DNA of 64,000 nucleotides from Palleronia caenipelagi (GTDB lineage: Bacteria; Pseudomonadota; Alphaproteobacteria; Rhodobacterales; Rhodobacteraceae): assembly GCF_007004065.1 (NCBI RefSeq), contig NZ_VFSV01000012.1, positions 1-64,000 of the forward strand. The letters are read 5' to 3'. The notes beneath the pieces are model-generated. The model saw only the letters and a list, made by a program, of their open reading frames with translations. It was not told the DNA's origin and searched no databases. Position 1 is the stretch's first letter. Every line of letters starts with the position of its first letter. The position numbers and the translations under genes were made by a program. Below are positions 46,611-56,519 of the stretch, in pieces.

Positions 46611-47291
46611 ATGAAGTACGCACCGTTTTTCCTCGCTCTCGCTTTCGCCCTGTCGCCGTTCCTGACGGATTCGTTTGGCGGCTTTGCGCCTGACGCGTTC
46701 CCCGTCCCGCAGGAGGATCCACCGACGCAGCCTGCGGGCTATGCCTTCGCGATCTGGGGGCTGATTTATCTGTGGCTCATTGTCCACGGCGCCGTCGGAA
46801 CCCGCCGCGACAACCCGGACTGGGGCGCGACCCGCCTGCCGCTGAGCCTGTCGCTGGGCGTGGGCGTCTTCTGGATCCCGGTGGCCAACCTGTCGCCGAT
46901 CTGGGCCACTGTGCTGATCTGGATCATGCTCGGGACTGCTCTGGCGGCGCTTTTGCGCGCAGGTCGCTCGGAGCCTCTGCTCCTCGACACGCCGCTCGGC
47001 CTCTATGCGGGTTGGCTGACGGCTGCCTCTTCTGTCTCGCTGGGCTTGCTTGCGGGAGGTTGGGGTCTAACCGGACCGGTGCCCGCCGCGATCCTCGCGA
47101 TCCTCGTCGCACTGGTGGTCGGGCTCGTGATCCTCTCACGCCGCCCAAGCTGGGGCTATACCGCGGCGCTTATCTGGGCGCTGGTGGCACTGGTCGTCCA
47201 GAACCTGGGGACCTCCCCGCTGGTCGCGGGCCTCAGCGGCTTGGGGGCGCTGGCGGTTCTCGGCTACCAGTTCAAACAATCCCGCGCCTGA
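46611..47291 (+). CDS. TspO/tryptophan-rich-sensory-like membrane protein
   Basis: 226-aa integral membrane protein with about six hydrophobic helices after a cleavable-looking N-terminus. YAFAIWGLIYLWLIVHGAV near 44-62 resembles the tryptophan-rich helix of TspO/MBR-related proteins. The length is greater than classic TspO (about 160 aa). The ligand is not predicted. It stands alone between serS and the der operon, with a terminator shared with der. Confidence 0.68.
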   Translation: MKYAPFFLALAFALSPFLTDSFGGFAPDAFPVPQEDPPTQPAGYAFAIWGLIYLWLIVHGAVGTRRDNPDWGATRLPLSLSLGVGVFWIPVANLSPIWATVLIWIMLGTALAALLRAGRSEPLLLDTPLGLYAGWLTAASSVSLGLLAGGWGLTGPVPAAILAILVALVVGLVILSRRPSWGYTAALIWALVALVVQNLGTSPLVAGLSGLGALAVLGYQFKQSRA

Positions 47292-47299
47292 CCCAATTG

Positions 47300-47334
47300 A
47301 AAAACCCGGACGCCTGAGCGCCCGGGTCTCTTTT
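47300..47334. terminator. Terminator between TspO-like gene and der
   Basis: ACCCGGACGC (47304-47313) and GCGCCCGGGT (47318-47327) form a 10-bp stem with one A-C mismatch and a 4-nt loop, bounded by an A-run and a T-run. It fits convergent transcription from both sides. Confidence 0.8.
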
Positions 47335-48772
47335 ACTTCAAATGTTTGCGTAGCCGCGACGGCGTGGATTTCTTGCGATCCTTATACGGGTTCTGATCCG
47401 CCTGACTGCGCATCCAGAGCCGGATTGGCGTTCCCGGCATGTCGAAATCCTGCCTGAGCCCGTTGATGAGATACCGCTCATAAGACTCGGACATCTCTTT
47501 GGGATTCGAGCACATGACGACAAATCCGGGGGGTCTCGTCTTTGCCTGGGTCATATACCGCAGCTTGATCCGGCGACCGCCCGGTGCGGGGGGCGGGTGC
47601 GCCTCGACCATGCCGGTGAGCCACTGGTTCAGCCGCGACGTTGAGACCCGGCGGTTCCATACATCATGAGCCGAGACCACCGCGTCGCACAGTCGGTCAA
47701 GCCCCTTGCCCGTCTTGGCCGACACTGTGACCAGCGGTACGCCGCGCAACTGCGGCAGGAGGCGCTCGCACGCTTCGCGCAGCTCGCGGATCTTCGCGTT
47801 CTTATCCGGCTCGGCGTCCCATTTATTCACCGCGATGACCACAGCCCGTCCCTCGCGCTCGGCCAAAGCCGCGATGCGCAGGTCCTGCTGCTCAAAGGGA
47901 ATCGCAGCGTCGAGCAGAACCACCACGACCTCGGCGAATTTCACCGCGCGCAGACCATCGGAGACCGAGAGCTTTTCCAGCTTTTCCGTCACCTTGGCCC
48001 GTTTGCGCATTCCCGCCGTGTCAAAGATGCGAACCGGCATCTCGCCCCAGTCGAGTGATACCGAAATCGCATCCCGGGTGATCCCGGCCTCGGGACCGGT
48101 CAGCAGGCGATCCTCGCCCAGTAGCGCGTTGACCAGAGTAGATTTACCCGCATTTGGGCGCCCCACGACGGCGATCTGCAGAGGCTTTTCACGGGTCGGA
48201 ACGCGGGGGGCGTCAGTCTCGTCCTCGTCGAGATCCACCTCGGTGTCGGGCGCGGCGGCGCGGTCGACTTCGGTCACCACATCGGCCAGCGGCTGGAGCA
48301 TCGAATAGAGTTCCGGCATTCCCTCGCCATGCTCCGCCGACAGGCGCAAGGGCTCTCCGAGGCCGAGCCCATAGGCCTCCAGGAGGCCGCCCTCGGCCGC
48401 ACGACCTTCGCACTTATTCGCAGCAAGAATCAGATGTCGCGCGCGCTTGCGCAGGATCTCGGCGAACACCTCGTCCGTGGGGGTGATCCCGGTGCGCGCA
48501 TCGACCACAAAGAGACAGATATCGGCCATATCCACGGCGCGCTCGGTCAGGCGCCGCATTCGGCCCTGCAGCGATTCGTCGGTGGCCTCTTCGAGACCGG
48601 CTGTGTCAATCACCGTGAAACGAAGATCCCCCAGCCGTGCCTCGCCCTCGCGCAGGTCACGGGTCACGCCGGGCCGGTCATCGACCAGCGCCAGACGCTT
48701 GCCAACCAATCGGTTGAACAGGGTGGATTTGCCGACATTAGGCCGGCCGACAATGGCAAGGGTAAAGCTCAT
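47333..48772 (-). CDS. der: Ribosome biogenesis GTPase Der
   Basis: 479-aa protein with two consecutive GTPase domains needed for 50S ribosome assembly. The G1 motifs are GRPNVGKST (residues 8-16) and GRPNAGKST (around 206-214), with matching NKCE/NKWD G4 motifs. A KH-like C-terminal domain (about 380-475) follows, including [14 protein letters not shown]. It is the last gene of the YfgM-BamB-der operon, 18 nt after the BamB-like gene. Confidence 0.97.
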   Translation of the reverse strand: MSFTLAIVGRPNVGKSTLFNRLVGKRLALVDDRPGVTRDLREGEARLGDLRFTVIDTAGLEEATDESLQGRMRRLTERAVDMADICLFVVDARTGITPTDEVFAEILRKRARHLILAANKCEGRAAEGGLLEAYGLGLGEPLRLSAEHGEGMPELYSMLQPLADVVTEVDRAAAPDTEVDLDEDETDAPRVPTREKPLQIAVVGRPNAGKSTLVNALLGEDRLLTGPEAGITRDAISVSLDWGEMPVRIFDTAGMRKRAKVTEKLEKLSVSDGLRAVKFAEVVVVLLDAAIPFEQQDLRIAALAEREGRAVVIAVNKWDAEPDKNAKIRELREACERLLPQLRGVPLVTVSAKTGKGLDRLCDAVVSAHDVWNRRVSTSRLNQWLTGMVEAHPPPAPGGRRIKLRYMTQAKTRPPGFVVMCSNPKEMSESYERYLINGLRQDFDMPGTPIRLWMRSQADQNPYKDRKKSTPSRLRKHLK

Positions 48773-48790
48773 GCTCTGCCCCTTAGCCGC

Positions 48791-50089
48791 TTATCGGTAG
48801 CCCAGCAACTGTCCGTCGCGGTTCACAACGTAAAGCACGCCACCCGCAACCACCGGGTTGGTCGCAGCCCCTCCGGGCAACTCGATTTGCGCCCTGAGTG
48901 CACCCGACGTCGGATCGAACGCGCGCAAGGTGCCATCGGAGGACGCGACCCAGAGCCGTCCCCCCGCCAATACCGGTCCGTAATGAGCATAGATGTCCCG
49001 GCGTCGGCGGATCTGGTTCCGCTTGTAGTAGGGCAGATCCACCGCCCAGATCAGGTCGCCGCTGCTGGCCGACAGGCGGACGAGCTGGTTCAGGTCCGAC
49101 ACAGCAAAGACCGATCCGCCCGCCACGGCCACCGGAGACATGGCGCCCTGATCCGTCGACCAGATGAGCCGGCCATCCGTCAGCTCATGCGCGGTGATCT
49201 GACCGGAACTGGAGCCGGTGTAAACGCGCCCGCCCGAAATGACAGGATCACCCGTGAGGTCCGCAATGGAGGCATATGCCCGGGCGAGGCGCTTGCCACC
49301 AACGGCGGCTGTCCAGCGCCGGGTGCCGCCTTCGGGCAGAAGCCCGCGCAGATCGCGTCCGGGAAATGGAAGGACGACGAGACCGGACCCCACCGCAGGA
49401 GACGCGCCGCCCACCACGCCCGCCGCAGCCGGGACGCCCTGCTCCGTCCAGCGGATGCGGCCATTGGCGGTGTTGATCGCAAATGCAGTGGCATCGCGGT
49501 TGACCACGTACACGCTGCTGCCGGAGACGGTGGGTGCGCCCGCCGCAGAAGCACCCAGATCCTGGGTCCAGACCCGCCGCCCTGTCGCCGTATCAAGCGC
49601 GATCAGCTCGCCAAACGTTGTCGAGACATAGAGACGTCCACCCGAGACCGCGAGACCCGCACCGGACGAATCGTCTATGGGTTCGCCGCCGGGGGAGACT
49701 TGTGTCCGCCACAGAACCTGCCCCGCGAGGGAATGCGCCATCACCTGAGACCGGCTGTCCACGGTGTAGATCCGACCGCCCGCGATGACCGGGTCGGTGG
49801 AAATGCGATGCTTGCGGTCATTTCCCATGCCAATCGGCACCGACAGACGCAGTTGCGGGTTGGGGGACAGGGCCGCATGGGGCCTGTCATGCCGGGCGTT
49901 CGCTGACTTGTGGGTCCAGTCCGCAAGCTGCGTTACGGCCGGTAACGACAGGCCGACGGCGCCCTGCTGCGCCAGCGCGATGTCACCGCCTCGAACGCTT
50001 TCGCGTGGTCCCACGAGGATTTCTTCCTGATCGCCGCACCCGGCCAAAGCCAGCGCCGCACCCGCCAAGAGAATTCCGATCCGCATCAT
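48791..50089 (-). CDS. BamB-like PQQ-repeat beta-propeller lipoprotein
   Basis: 432-aa outer-membrane-directed lipoprotein: signal peptide with lipobox ALAGC (C18). It is followed by repeated beta-propeller blades (motifs such as GGRLYVSTTFGELIALDTAT, GRVYTGSSSGQITA and GGVLYVVNRDG) that match the BamB fold. BamB is an accessory of the BAM complex that inserts outer membrane proteins. The neighbours (YfgM-like upstream, der downstream) are the usual ones for bamB. It starts 10 nt after the YfgM-like stop. Confidence 0.88.
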   Translation of the reverse strand: MMRIGILLAGAALALAGCGDQEEILVGPRESVRGGDIALAQQGAVGLSLPAVTQLADWTHKSANARHDRPHAALSPNPQLRLSVPIGMGNDRKHRISTDPVIAGGRIYTVDSRSQVMAHSLAGQVLWRTQVSPGGEPIDDSSGAGLAVSGGRLYVSTTFGELIALDTATGRRVWTQDLGASAAGAPTVSGSSVYVVNRDATAFAINTANGRIRWTEQGVPAAAGVVGGASPAVGSGLVVLPFPGRDLRGLLPEGGTRRWTAAVGGKRLARAYASIADLTGDPVISGGRVYTGSSSGQITAHELTDGRLIWSTDQGAMSPVAVAGGSVFAVSDLNQLVRLSASSGDLIWAVDLPYYKRNQIRRRRDIYAHYGPVLAGGRLWVASSDGTLRAFDPTSGALRAQIELPGGAATNPVVAGGVLYVVNRDGQLLGYR

Positions 50090-50099
50090 CTGTCAGCCC

Positions 50100-50759
50100 T
50101 CAGCCGCTTGTGGTGTCGAGCGTTCCGCCGAGGGCGATGATCAACTGCTGAACCCGCCGTTGCAAGTCACGTGTCGCAGCACCGTCGTTCCGGATGGCGT
50201 CGAGCGTCGTCAGGGCCGCGTCGTTATCGCCAGCCCGCACCTGCGCCAGCGCGCGTTGCTCTTCGGCCAGAAGTCGGTAGGGTCGCCCCGGCGCCGTCAG
50301 AGGATCAAGCCGCTCCAGAATGTCCTCTGGGCTGACCTCGTCCTGCTGAATCATCACCAGCTTCAAAGTGGCCAGATCGCGATACAGTTGGGGCACGGTT
50401 TCGTCGCCGGACACCTGCTCCAGATCAGCGCGGACAGCATCCGAGGATCCGTCATCTTCCATGGCGCCCGCAGAGAGCATGGCAATCAGCGCAGCGCGGC
50501 CCCCTTCGGCGTCGATCTGGGACAGGGCATCGCGCCGCTCGGCGTCGGTCTCCAGACCCAGCGCCGCAACGATCGCATCCCCGAACGCCTCGGCGTCGGC
50601 CCGCTTGCTCGCCCTTTGCCACTCGATCCACGCAGCCGTGCCAACCATGAGCACCACCAGCAGAATGGCAATCCAGCCATATTTTCGAATGAGGCCAAAG
50701 AGCCGGTCCCGGCGCACCTCTTCGGTGACCTCGTTGATAAAGTTGTCGCTGTCGCTCAC
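50100..50759 (-). CDS. YfgM-like TPR membrane protein
   Basis: 219-aa protein with one N-terminal membrane helix (GWIAILLVVLMVGTAAWI, about 28-45) and a periplasmic helical region that looks like tetratricopeptide repeats (about 60-210). YfgM in E. coli interacts with the Sec translocon and chaperones. Order YfgM-BamB-Der is conserved across proteobacteria and supports the call. It is divergent from the RND operon. Confidence 0.85.
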   Translation of the reverse strand: MSDSDNFINEVTEEVRRDRLFGLIRKYGWIAILLVVLMVGTAAWIEWQRASKRADAEAFGDAIVAALGLETDAERRDALSQIDAEGGRAALIAMLSAGAMEDDGSSDAVRADLEQVSGDETVPQLYRDLATLKLVMIQQDEVSPEDILERLDPLTAPGRPYRLLAEEQRALAQVRAGDNDAALTTLDAIRNDGAATRDLQRRVQQLIIALGGTLDTTSG

Positions 50760-50889
50760 GGGCGCCCTCCATCACTTGGCGGACTGTTTGCCCGTTCACA
50801 CCCGGAAAGCCAAGGGGATCGCGACCATTGCCCGCATCGGGCTGGAATTTCTCAGGCCAATGGGTAAATAATCGCCGTCTCGTGAAGCG

Positions 50890-50923
50890 AACCGATTGGT
50901 TTAGTTCTCGCAGACCCTAGATA
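50890..50923 (+). promoter_or_regulatory. RND operon promoter with palindrome over -35
   Basis: TTGGTT (50896-50901) and TAGATA (50918-50923) are spaced by 16 nt, 50 nt before the membrane fusion protein start. The 12-bp inverted repeat AACC-GATT-GGTT (50890-50901) overlaps the -35, as expected of a repressor operator. No regulator gene is adjacent in this window. Confidence 0.42.
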
Positions 50924-50972
50924 AGATCAATGTCCAGACGCCCCGGCCATCCGCAGCTCCAAAGGATCCCTC

Positions 50973-52193
50973 ATGCGCCTCGTTTCCCTGATCACAGCCC
51001 TGATCGTGGCGGCCTCGCTGTATTTCTTTGTGTTTGAGCGGAACGAGGTGCTCGATTTCGCTGGCGCCGCGCCAGCGGTCGAAGAGGTTGCCGCCGAGGT
51101 GGAAGCACCGGAAGAGCGCCGAGGTGTGTCCGTCGTGGCCGTCCGATCCGTCGCGCAGCCTGTCGGCAGCGAAATCATCCTGCGGGGCCGGACCGAAGCC
51201 GCCCGCCGGGTCGAAGTCCGCGCTGAGACCACCGGGCGCGTCATCTCGGAGCCTTTGCGCAAAGGCGCGCGGGTGGCCGAGGGCGATGTGCTCTGCCGGA
51301 TTGATCCGGGTACGCGGGCCAGCACGCTCGCTGAGCAAAAGGCCCGGCTCGCTGAGGCCGAGGCTGCACGACCGGGCGCCGAAGCCCGGCTGATCGAAGC
51401 AAAGGCACGACTGATCGAGGCTGAAATCAACCAGAATGCCGCAACAAAACTCTCGGATCGCGGCTTCGCCTCCCAGACGCGGGTCGCTTCCAGCGACGCC
51501 GCCGCCGAATCGGCTCGTGCCGCCATTCAGGCCGCTGAGGGGGGATTGCAGTCCATCGAGGCCCAAGTCAGCTCAGCCCGCGCCGCCGTCGCTGCCGCCG
51601 AGACCGAGATCGATCGTCTCACCATCACGGCCCCTTTTGGCGGGCTGCTGGAGAGTGACACCTCGGAACTTGGCGCGCTTCTGCAAGCCGGCGGGACCTG
51701 CGCGGAAATCATCCAGCTTGACCCGATCAAGCTTGTGGGATTCGTGCCCGAATTGTCGGTGAGCAAGGTCACCCTTGGGGCTGAGGCTAGTGGGATCCTG
51801 TCCGGCGGCCGCGAGGTGAGCGGGCAGGTCACATTCCTGTCGCGCTCGGCGGATCCCGACACCCGCACCTTCCGCACGGAGATTGAGATCCCAAACCCCG
51901 AGCAGCGCCTCCGCGATGGTGAAACGGTCGAGATCACGATATCTTCGGACGGCACGCTGGCGCATCTGCTGCCGCAATCAGCGCTCACCCTGAACGATAT
52001 GGGCGAAATGGGTGTGCGGCTGGTCACGGAGGCAGATGAAGCGGGCTTCGTCCCGGTGACCGTGCTGCGCGATACCCGGCAAGGGGTCTATCTCGCCGGC
52101 CTGCCCGAACAAGCGCAGGTCATCGTGGTCGGGCAGGAGTTTGTCTCGGACGGCGTGCCTCTCGAGGTGACCCTCCGGGAGCTGCCCCAATGA
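50973..52193 (+). CDS. RND efflux membrane fusion protein
   Basis: 406-aa periplasmic adaptor of a tripartite efflux pump. It has an N-terminal anchor helix (about 3-17), a lipoyl-like half (LRGRTEAARRVEVRAETTGR near 70-89), an alpha-helical hairpin with Ala/Glu-rich coiled coil (about 110-200), then the second lipoyl half (ITAPFGGLLES around 220-230) and beta-barrel. It is translationally coupled to the RND pump by a 4-nt overlap. An outer membrane channel gene is not present, so it must use one encoded elsewhere. Confidence 0.93.
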   Translation: MRLVSLITALIVAASLYFFVFERNEVLDFAGAAPAVEEVAAEVEAPEERRGVSVVAVRSVAQPVGSEIILRGRTEAARRVEVRAETTGRVISEPLRKGARVAEGDVLCRIDPGTRASTLAEQKARLAEAEAARPGAEARLIEAKARLIEAEINQNAATKLSDRGFASQTRVASSDAAAESARAAIQAAEGGLQSIEAQVSSARAAVAAAETEIDRLTITAPFGGLLESDTSELGALLQAGGTCAEIIQLDPIKLVGFVPELSVSKVTLGAEASGILSGGREVSGQVTFLSRSADPDTRTFRTEIEIPNPEQRLRDGETVEITISSDGTLAHLLPQSALTLNDMGEMGVRLVTEADEAGFVPVTVLRDTRQGVYLAGLPEQAQVIVVGQEFVSDGVPLEVTLRELPQ

Positions 52194-55100
52194 CCCGCCT
52201 CGTCGACTGGGCTGCCGCCCATGCGCGCATGGTGTTGGCCTTCATTATCATGTCTCTCGCGGCGGGCTGGTTGACCTATCAGGGCCTGCCCAAAGAGGGT
52301 GAGCCCGATATCGAAGTGCCTGCGCTGTTCATCTCGGTTCCGTTTCCCGGCATTTCGGCGGAAGATTCCGAGACACTGCTGGTCAAGCCCATGGAGAGCG
52401 AGCTGGCGGATCTGGACGGTCTGAAGACCATGACCGGCACGGCTGGCGAAAACTATGCGGGCATAGCGCTGGAGTTCGAGTTTGGCTGGGACAAGACCAA
52501 AGTCCTCGCCGATGTACGCGACGCTATGAATTCTGCCGAGGCCGAGTTTCCCGAGGGCGCCGAGCAATACTCGATCAACGAGTTCAATTTCTCCGAATTT
52601 CCGATTCTGATCGTCAACCTCACGGGTCAGGTCCCCGAGCGCACACTGCTGCGGGTTGCAAAATCTCTTCAGGACCGGCTCGAGACCATCGAATCCGTTC
52701 TCGAAGCCCCCATTGCGGGCAATCGCGACGAGATGGTCGAGGTGATCATCGACCCCCTGCGTCTCGAAGCCTACAACGTCACCGCAGGCGAGCTGATCTC
52801 GGTGGTGCGCAACAACAACCAGCTCATCGCGGCGGGTGAGGTCGAGACCGATCAGGGCACATTTTCGGTAAAGCTGCCGTCAAGCTTCGACGAGCCGGAG
52901 GATATCTTTGCCTTGCCGGTTAAGGTCAGTGCGGACCGGGTGGTGACGCTGGGCGATCTGGCCGACATTCGCCTGACCTTCGAGGATCGCGAGGGCACGG
53001 CTCGCTTTAACGGCGAAAAGACCGTGGCGCTGCAAATCGTCAAGCGCAAGGGTTACAACATCATCGACACCGTGGCCGAGGTTGAGGCCGTGCTGGCCGA
53101 GGTGCAGGAAGGCTGGCCCGAGGTTCTTCGCGACGCGGTGACCGTGGGCACCTCGAACGACCAGTCTGTACAGGTGGACAGCATGGTGCGCCAGCTCGAA
53201 GGCTCGGTCCTGACCGCCATTGCGCTGGTGATGATCGTCGTCCTCGCCGCGCTGGGCCTGCGTTCTGCGGTACTGGTAGGCTTTGCCATCCCGACCTCGT
53301 TCCTGTTGTGCTTCATCCTGCTTGGCCTGATGGGGATCTCGATCTCCAACATCGTGATGTTCGGCCTGATCCTTGCCGTGGGGATGCTGGTGGACGGCGC
53401 CATCGTGGTGGTTGAATATGCTGACCGCCGCATCACCGAGGGCTCAGGTCCGATGGCCGCCTACACAGAAGCCGCGCGGCGGATGTTCTGGCCCATCGTC
53501 TCCTCCACTGCGACGACGCTCTGCGCCTTCCTGCCGATGCTGTTCTGGCCCGGTGTGGCGGGCGAATTTATGGGAATGCTGCCGGTCACGCTGATCTTCG
53601 TCCTCTCGGCCTCGCTGATCGTGGCGCTGATCTACCTGCCGGTGATGGGCGGCGTCGCGGGCCGGCTCAGCCGCACCACAGACGACCTCGCAGAGCACAT
53701 CAAGCACACCGTCCCGTGGCTGGTCCGTCTGCTCGCAGCCGTGGTCTTTAGCGCTCTGGTCTTTGTCGGCGCGATGCAGGCCCTGAACCCGAGCTATCTG
53801 TTCGACGCGGGCTCCAGCGTTCCAGGGATGCTGATCTTCGCCATCAGCGCGTCTGTCGCGGGTATCGCCATCAAGACCCTGACCCGCGAGCGCCCCGAAC
53901 CCGGCCTGACCGGTAAGCACCGTCGCACGCCCTTTGGCCGCCTCATGTCCCTGACGGTCCTGAACCCTATCGGTCCGGTGATCGCCATGGGCGCGGTGAT
54001 TGGCTTCATTGTCTTTTCGTTTGGCTATTACGGCGCCAACAATAACGGCACTGAATTCTTCGTTGATAGCGAGCCGGAACAGGCGCTGGTCTATGTCCGC
54101 GCCCGCGGCAATCTCAGCCTGACGGAAAAGGACGACATCCTGCGACAGGCCGAAGAGATCGCCATCGCGACGCCCGGCATCGACTCGGTCTTTGCCTTTG
54201 CCGGTGAGGGTGGGATCAACAACAATACGGGCGGCGGGCAGAGCCCCCTCGACACGGTGGGTCAGGTTCAGATCGAGTTGGTGCGCTGGGAAGACCGCCC
54301 TGCCTATGCCAGAAAGAACGGCCTGGACACCGCAGATCTGGACGGGGATCTGGTGCTCGAAGGACTGCGCCAGAAGCTGGCGCTAATCCCCGGCATCCGC
54401 ACCGAGATCGTGAACCTGTCGCGCGGCCCCGCCAGTGCCAAGCCCGTCCACCTGCGGCTCAAGGGCGAGGACTGGCAGAGCCTCTATCAGGCCGCCGCGA
54501 TCACCCGCGCCCGATTCGACACCCTGCCGGGCCTCAAGGATATCGAGGACACGCTGCCCCTGCCCCGGATCGACTTTCAGATCGATGTCGATGTCGAAGA
54601 AGCCGGTCGCTACGGGGCAGACGTGGCCATCGTGGGCGGTATGGTGCAGCTGGTCACGCGGGGCATTCTGCTCGACACGATGCGCATCGACGGCTCCGAT
54701 GAAGAGGTCGAGATCCGCGTGCGCCTGCCCGAAGAGGACCGTCTCCTCTCCACTCTTGACAACCTGAAGGTTCGCACGGGCGATGGGCTGGTGCCCTTGT
54801 CAAATTTTGTCACCCGCACCCCCGTACCGAATATCGGTCAGATCAACCGTGTCGACCAGCGCCGCTATTTCGACGTGAAGGCGGACATCATCGCCGACCT
54901 GAAGATGCTGCGGCTGGTGCCTGAGGACGCAGATGCGAGCCCTACCGATATCGGCCTGGCCACCGAGCTGACCGCCGAGGAGGCCACCGGCAGCGCCTAT
55001 GATTTTGAGATTGCCGGAACCAAGGGCCTCTTCGGCACCAGCGGACCGCGCTACTTCAAGGTCAGCGAGTTCACCGGGGACATCACCCGTGAGGCGGTGA

Positions 55101-55948
55101 CGCAGGCTCTGGATGCGGGCACAGCCACCCTGTCCCTCACCCCGCTCACCGCCAATGAGCGGATCGAGGCGCTCACCGCGTGGCTCGGGACAGACCCGCT
55201 GCCGGCCAATATCGCCTGGGAATGGACCGGCGAACAGGAAGATCAGGCCGAAAGTGCGGCCTTCCTGTCAAAGGCCTATCCGGCCGCGCTGGGTCTGATC
55301 TTCGTGATCCTGCTGGCGCAATTCAACAGCCTCTACAACGCGGTCCTTGTCCTGTCCGCTGTGGTCATGTCCACCGCTGGCAGCTTCTGGGGGATGATCG
55401 TTATGGGGCAGCCCTTCTCGGTGATCATGACCGGAACGGGGATCGTCGCGCTTGCCGGGATCGTGGTAAACAACAACATCGTGCTGATCGACACCTATCA
55501 GGAGTTCAGTCGCCACATGCCCCGGCTGGAGGCGATCGTGCGCACCGCCGAGATGCGCATCCGGCCCGTGCTGCTAACCACGATCACCACGATGGCAGGC
55601 CTGACGCCGATGATGTTCGGGCTCAGCCTCGACTTTATCGGTGGCGGCTTCACGGTCGACAGCCCGACTGCGCTCTGGTGGAAGCAACTGGCCACCGCCG
55701 TGGTGTTCGGCCTCGGTATCGCCACGGTTCTAACGCTGGTTTTCACCCCTGCCGCGCTGGCCTTCCGCGTCTGGTTCTCCAAGGCTGCCTATGGCGGCGC
55801 GAAACGCCTGCAAGCCCTCGCGGCCCGCAGCGTGAAGGAAGACATGCGTCTGAGCCGCGAGATCCGTAAGGCCAAGGGGATGGAGATCATCTGGGACACC
55901 GAACCCGCGCCCCCCGCCTTGCCGCGTCCGGTTGAGGCAGCGGAATAA
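52190..55948 (+). CDS. RND efflux pump inner-membrane protein, unusually long
   Basis: 1252-aa pump of the HAE/NFE-type RND superfamily, about 200 residues longer than a typical member. TM1 is at 14-33. TM2-6 lie around 340-490. Two extra hydrophobic segments follow (about 507-530 and 545-565), before the TM expected to begin the second half (about 592-618). Around residue 405 the TM4 proton-relay motif reads GMLVDGAIVVVEYADR, with one aspartate where AcrB has two. The C-terminal tail is charged. The substrate is unknown. Confidence 0.9.
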   Translation: MTRLVDWAAAHARMVLAFIIMSLAAGWLTYQGLPKEGEPDIEVPALFISVPFPGISAEDSETLLVKPMESELADLDGLKTMTGTAGENYAGIALEFEFGWDKTKVLADVRDAMNSAEAEFPEGAEQYSINEFNFSEFPILIVNLTGQVPERTLLRVAKSLQDRLETIESVLEAPIAGNRDEMVEVIIDPLRLEAYNVTAGELISVVRNNNQLIAAGEVETDQGTFSVKLPSSFDEPEDIFALPVKVSADRVVTLGDLADIRLTFEDREGTARFNGEKTVALQIVKRKGYNIIDTVAEVEAVLAEVQEGWPEVLRDAVTVGTSNDQSVQVDSMVRQLEGSVLTAIALVMIVVLAALGLRSAVLVGFAIPTSFLLCFILLGLMGISISNIVMFGLILAVGMLVDGAIVVVEYADRRITEGSGPMAAYTEAARRMFWPIVSSTATTLCAFLPMLFWPGVAGEFMGMLPVTLIFVLSASLIVALIYLPVMGGVAGRLSRTTDDLAEHIKHTVPWLVRLLAAVVFSALVFVGAMQALNPSYLFDAGSSVPGMLIFAISASVAGIAIKTLTRERPEPGLTGKHRRTPFGRLMSLTVLNPIGPVIAMGAVIGFIVFSFGYYGANNNGTEFFVDSEPEQALVYVRARGNLSLTEKDDILRQAEEIAIATPGIDSVFAFAGEGGINNNTGGGQSPLDTVGQVQIELVRWEDRPAYARKNGLDTADLDGDLVLEGLRQKLALIPGIRTEIVNLSRGPASAKPVHLRLKGEDWQSLYQAAAITRARFDTLPGLKDIEDTLPLPRIDFQIDVDVEEAGRYGADVAIVGGMVQLVTRGILLDTMRIDGSDEEVEIRVRLPEEDRLLSTLDNLKVRTGDGLVPLSNFVTRTPVPNIGQINRVDQRRYFDVKADIIADLKMLRLVPEDADASPTDIGLATELTAEEATGSAYDFEIAGTKGLFGTSGPRYFKVSEFTGDITREAVTQALDAGTATLSLTPLTANERIEALTAWLGTDPLPANIAWEWTGEQEDQAESAAFLSKAYPAALGLIFVILLAQFNSLYNAVLVLSAVVMSTAGSFWGMIVMGQPFSVIMTGTGIVALAGIVVNNNIVLIDTYQEFSRHMPRLEAIVRTAEMRIRPVLLTTITTMAGLTPMMFGLSLDFIGGGFTVDSPTALWWKQLATAVVFGLGIATVLTLVFTPAALAFRVWFSKAAYGGAKRLQALAARSVKEDMRLSREIRKAKGMEIIWDTEPAPPALPRPVEAAE

Positions 55949-56031
55949 GGCGCGCTCCGGGGATCTTACGAGCGTGTCGGATCGCGCGTATTGGGCCGCG
56001 AACACCCGGAGGAGCCACTCATCCGCAGCCA

Positions 56032-56067
56032 CCGCCTCCGGAAAATTGTGCTTTTCACCGGAGGCGG
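56032..56067 (+). other. Hairpin downstream of RND operon
   Basis: CCGCCTCCGG (56032-56041) and CCGGAGGCGG (56058-56067) form a perfect 10-bp stem with a 16-nt loop in the 176-nt gap before ydcH. It has no T-run. It may be a weak terminator or an RNA processing site. Confidence 0.45.
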
Positions 56068-56124
56068 CAATTCCATCCACGGCAAAAGTCCCATAAGTAA
56101 ATTCTGTCTATACAGGAGTACGCA

Positions 56125-56376
56125 ATGTCCCACGTTCCCCATGAGCTCGTGCAAGAGTTCCCCGAATACGCCGATGCGATTCACACCCTGAAAACAAACG
56201 ACGCACATTTTGCGCGGCTGTTTGACGAGTATCACGACGTGAACCGCGAAGTTCACCGGGGTGAAACGGACGTCGAGCCGATGAGCGACGAGACACTTGT
56301 CACCCTGCGCAAAAAGCGGATGGCACTGAAGGACGAGCTCTACGCCGCGCTGAAGCAAAGCGAGCAAGCGTCGTAA
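56125..56376 (+). CDS. YdcH/DUF465 family small protein
   Basis: 83-aa charged, mostly helical protein with the DUF465 pattern FARLFDEYHDVNREVHR near 31-47 and LKKKRMALKDELY-like end (LRKKRMALKDELYAALK near 62-78). Members are widespread in proteobacteria and of unknown function. A GGAG site precedes ATG 56125. It stands alone between the RND operon and the convergent Atm1 gene. Confidence 0.9.
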   Translation: MSHVPHELVQEFPEYADAIHTLKTNDAHFARLFDEYHDVNREVHRGETDVEPMSDETLVTLRKKRMALKDELYAALKQSEQAS

Positions 56377-56400
56377 TCTCAGACGTGACGATAGTCCGAA

Positions 56401-56436
56401 CAGGCGCGGACGGAGAGGCTCATCTGTCCGCGCCTG
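56401..56436. terminator. Hairpin between ydcH and the Atm1-type gene
   Basis: CAGGCGCGGAC (56401-56411) and GTCCGCGCCTG (56426-56436) form a perfect 11-bp stem with a 14-nt loop between convergent genes. It has no clear T-run, so termination may be inefficient or Rho-assisted. Confidence 0.5.
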
Positions 56437-56519
56437 CCCAAGCTGGGGGCAAAACTTGATCCGGTGACGCCCTCGGGAACGCCCTTCCGTCGCCTTTGGC
56501 AGCCCGTTTCGGGAATAAC

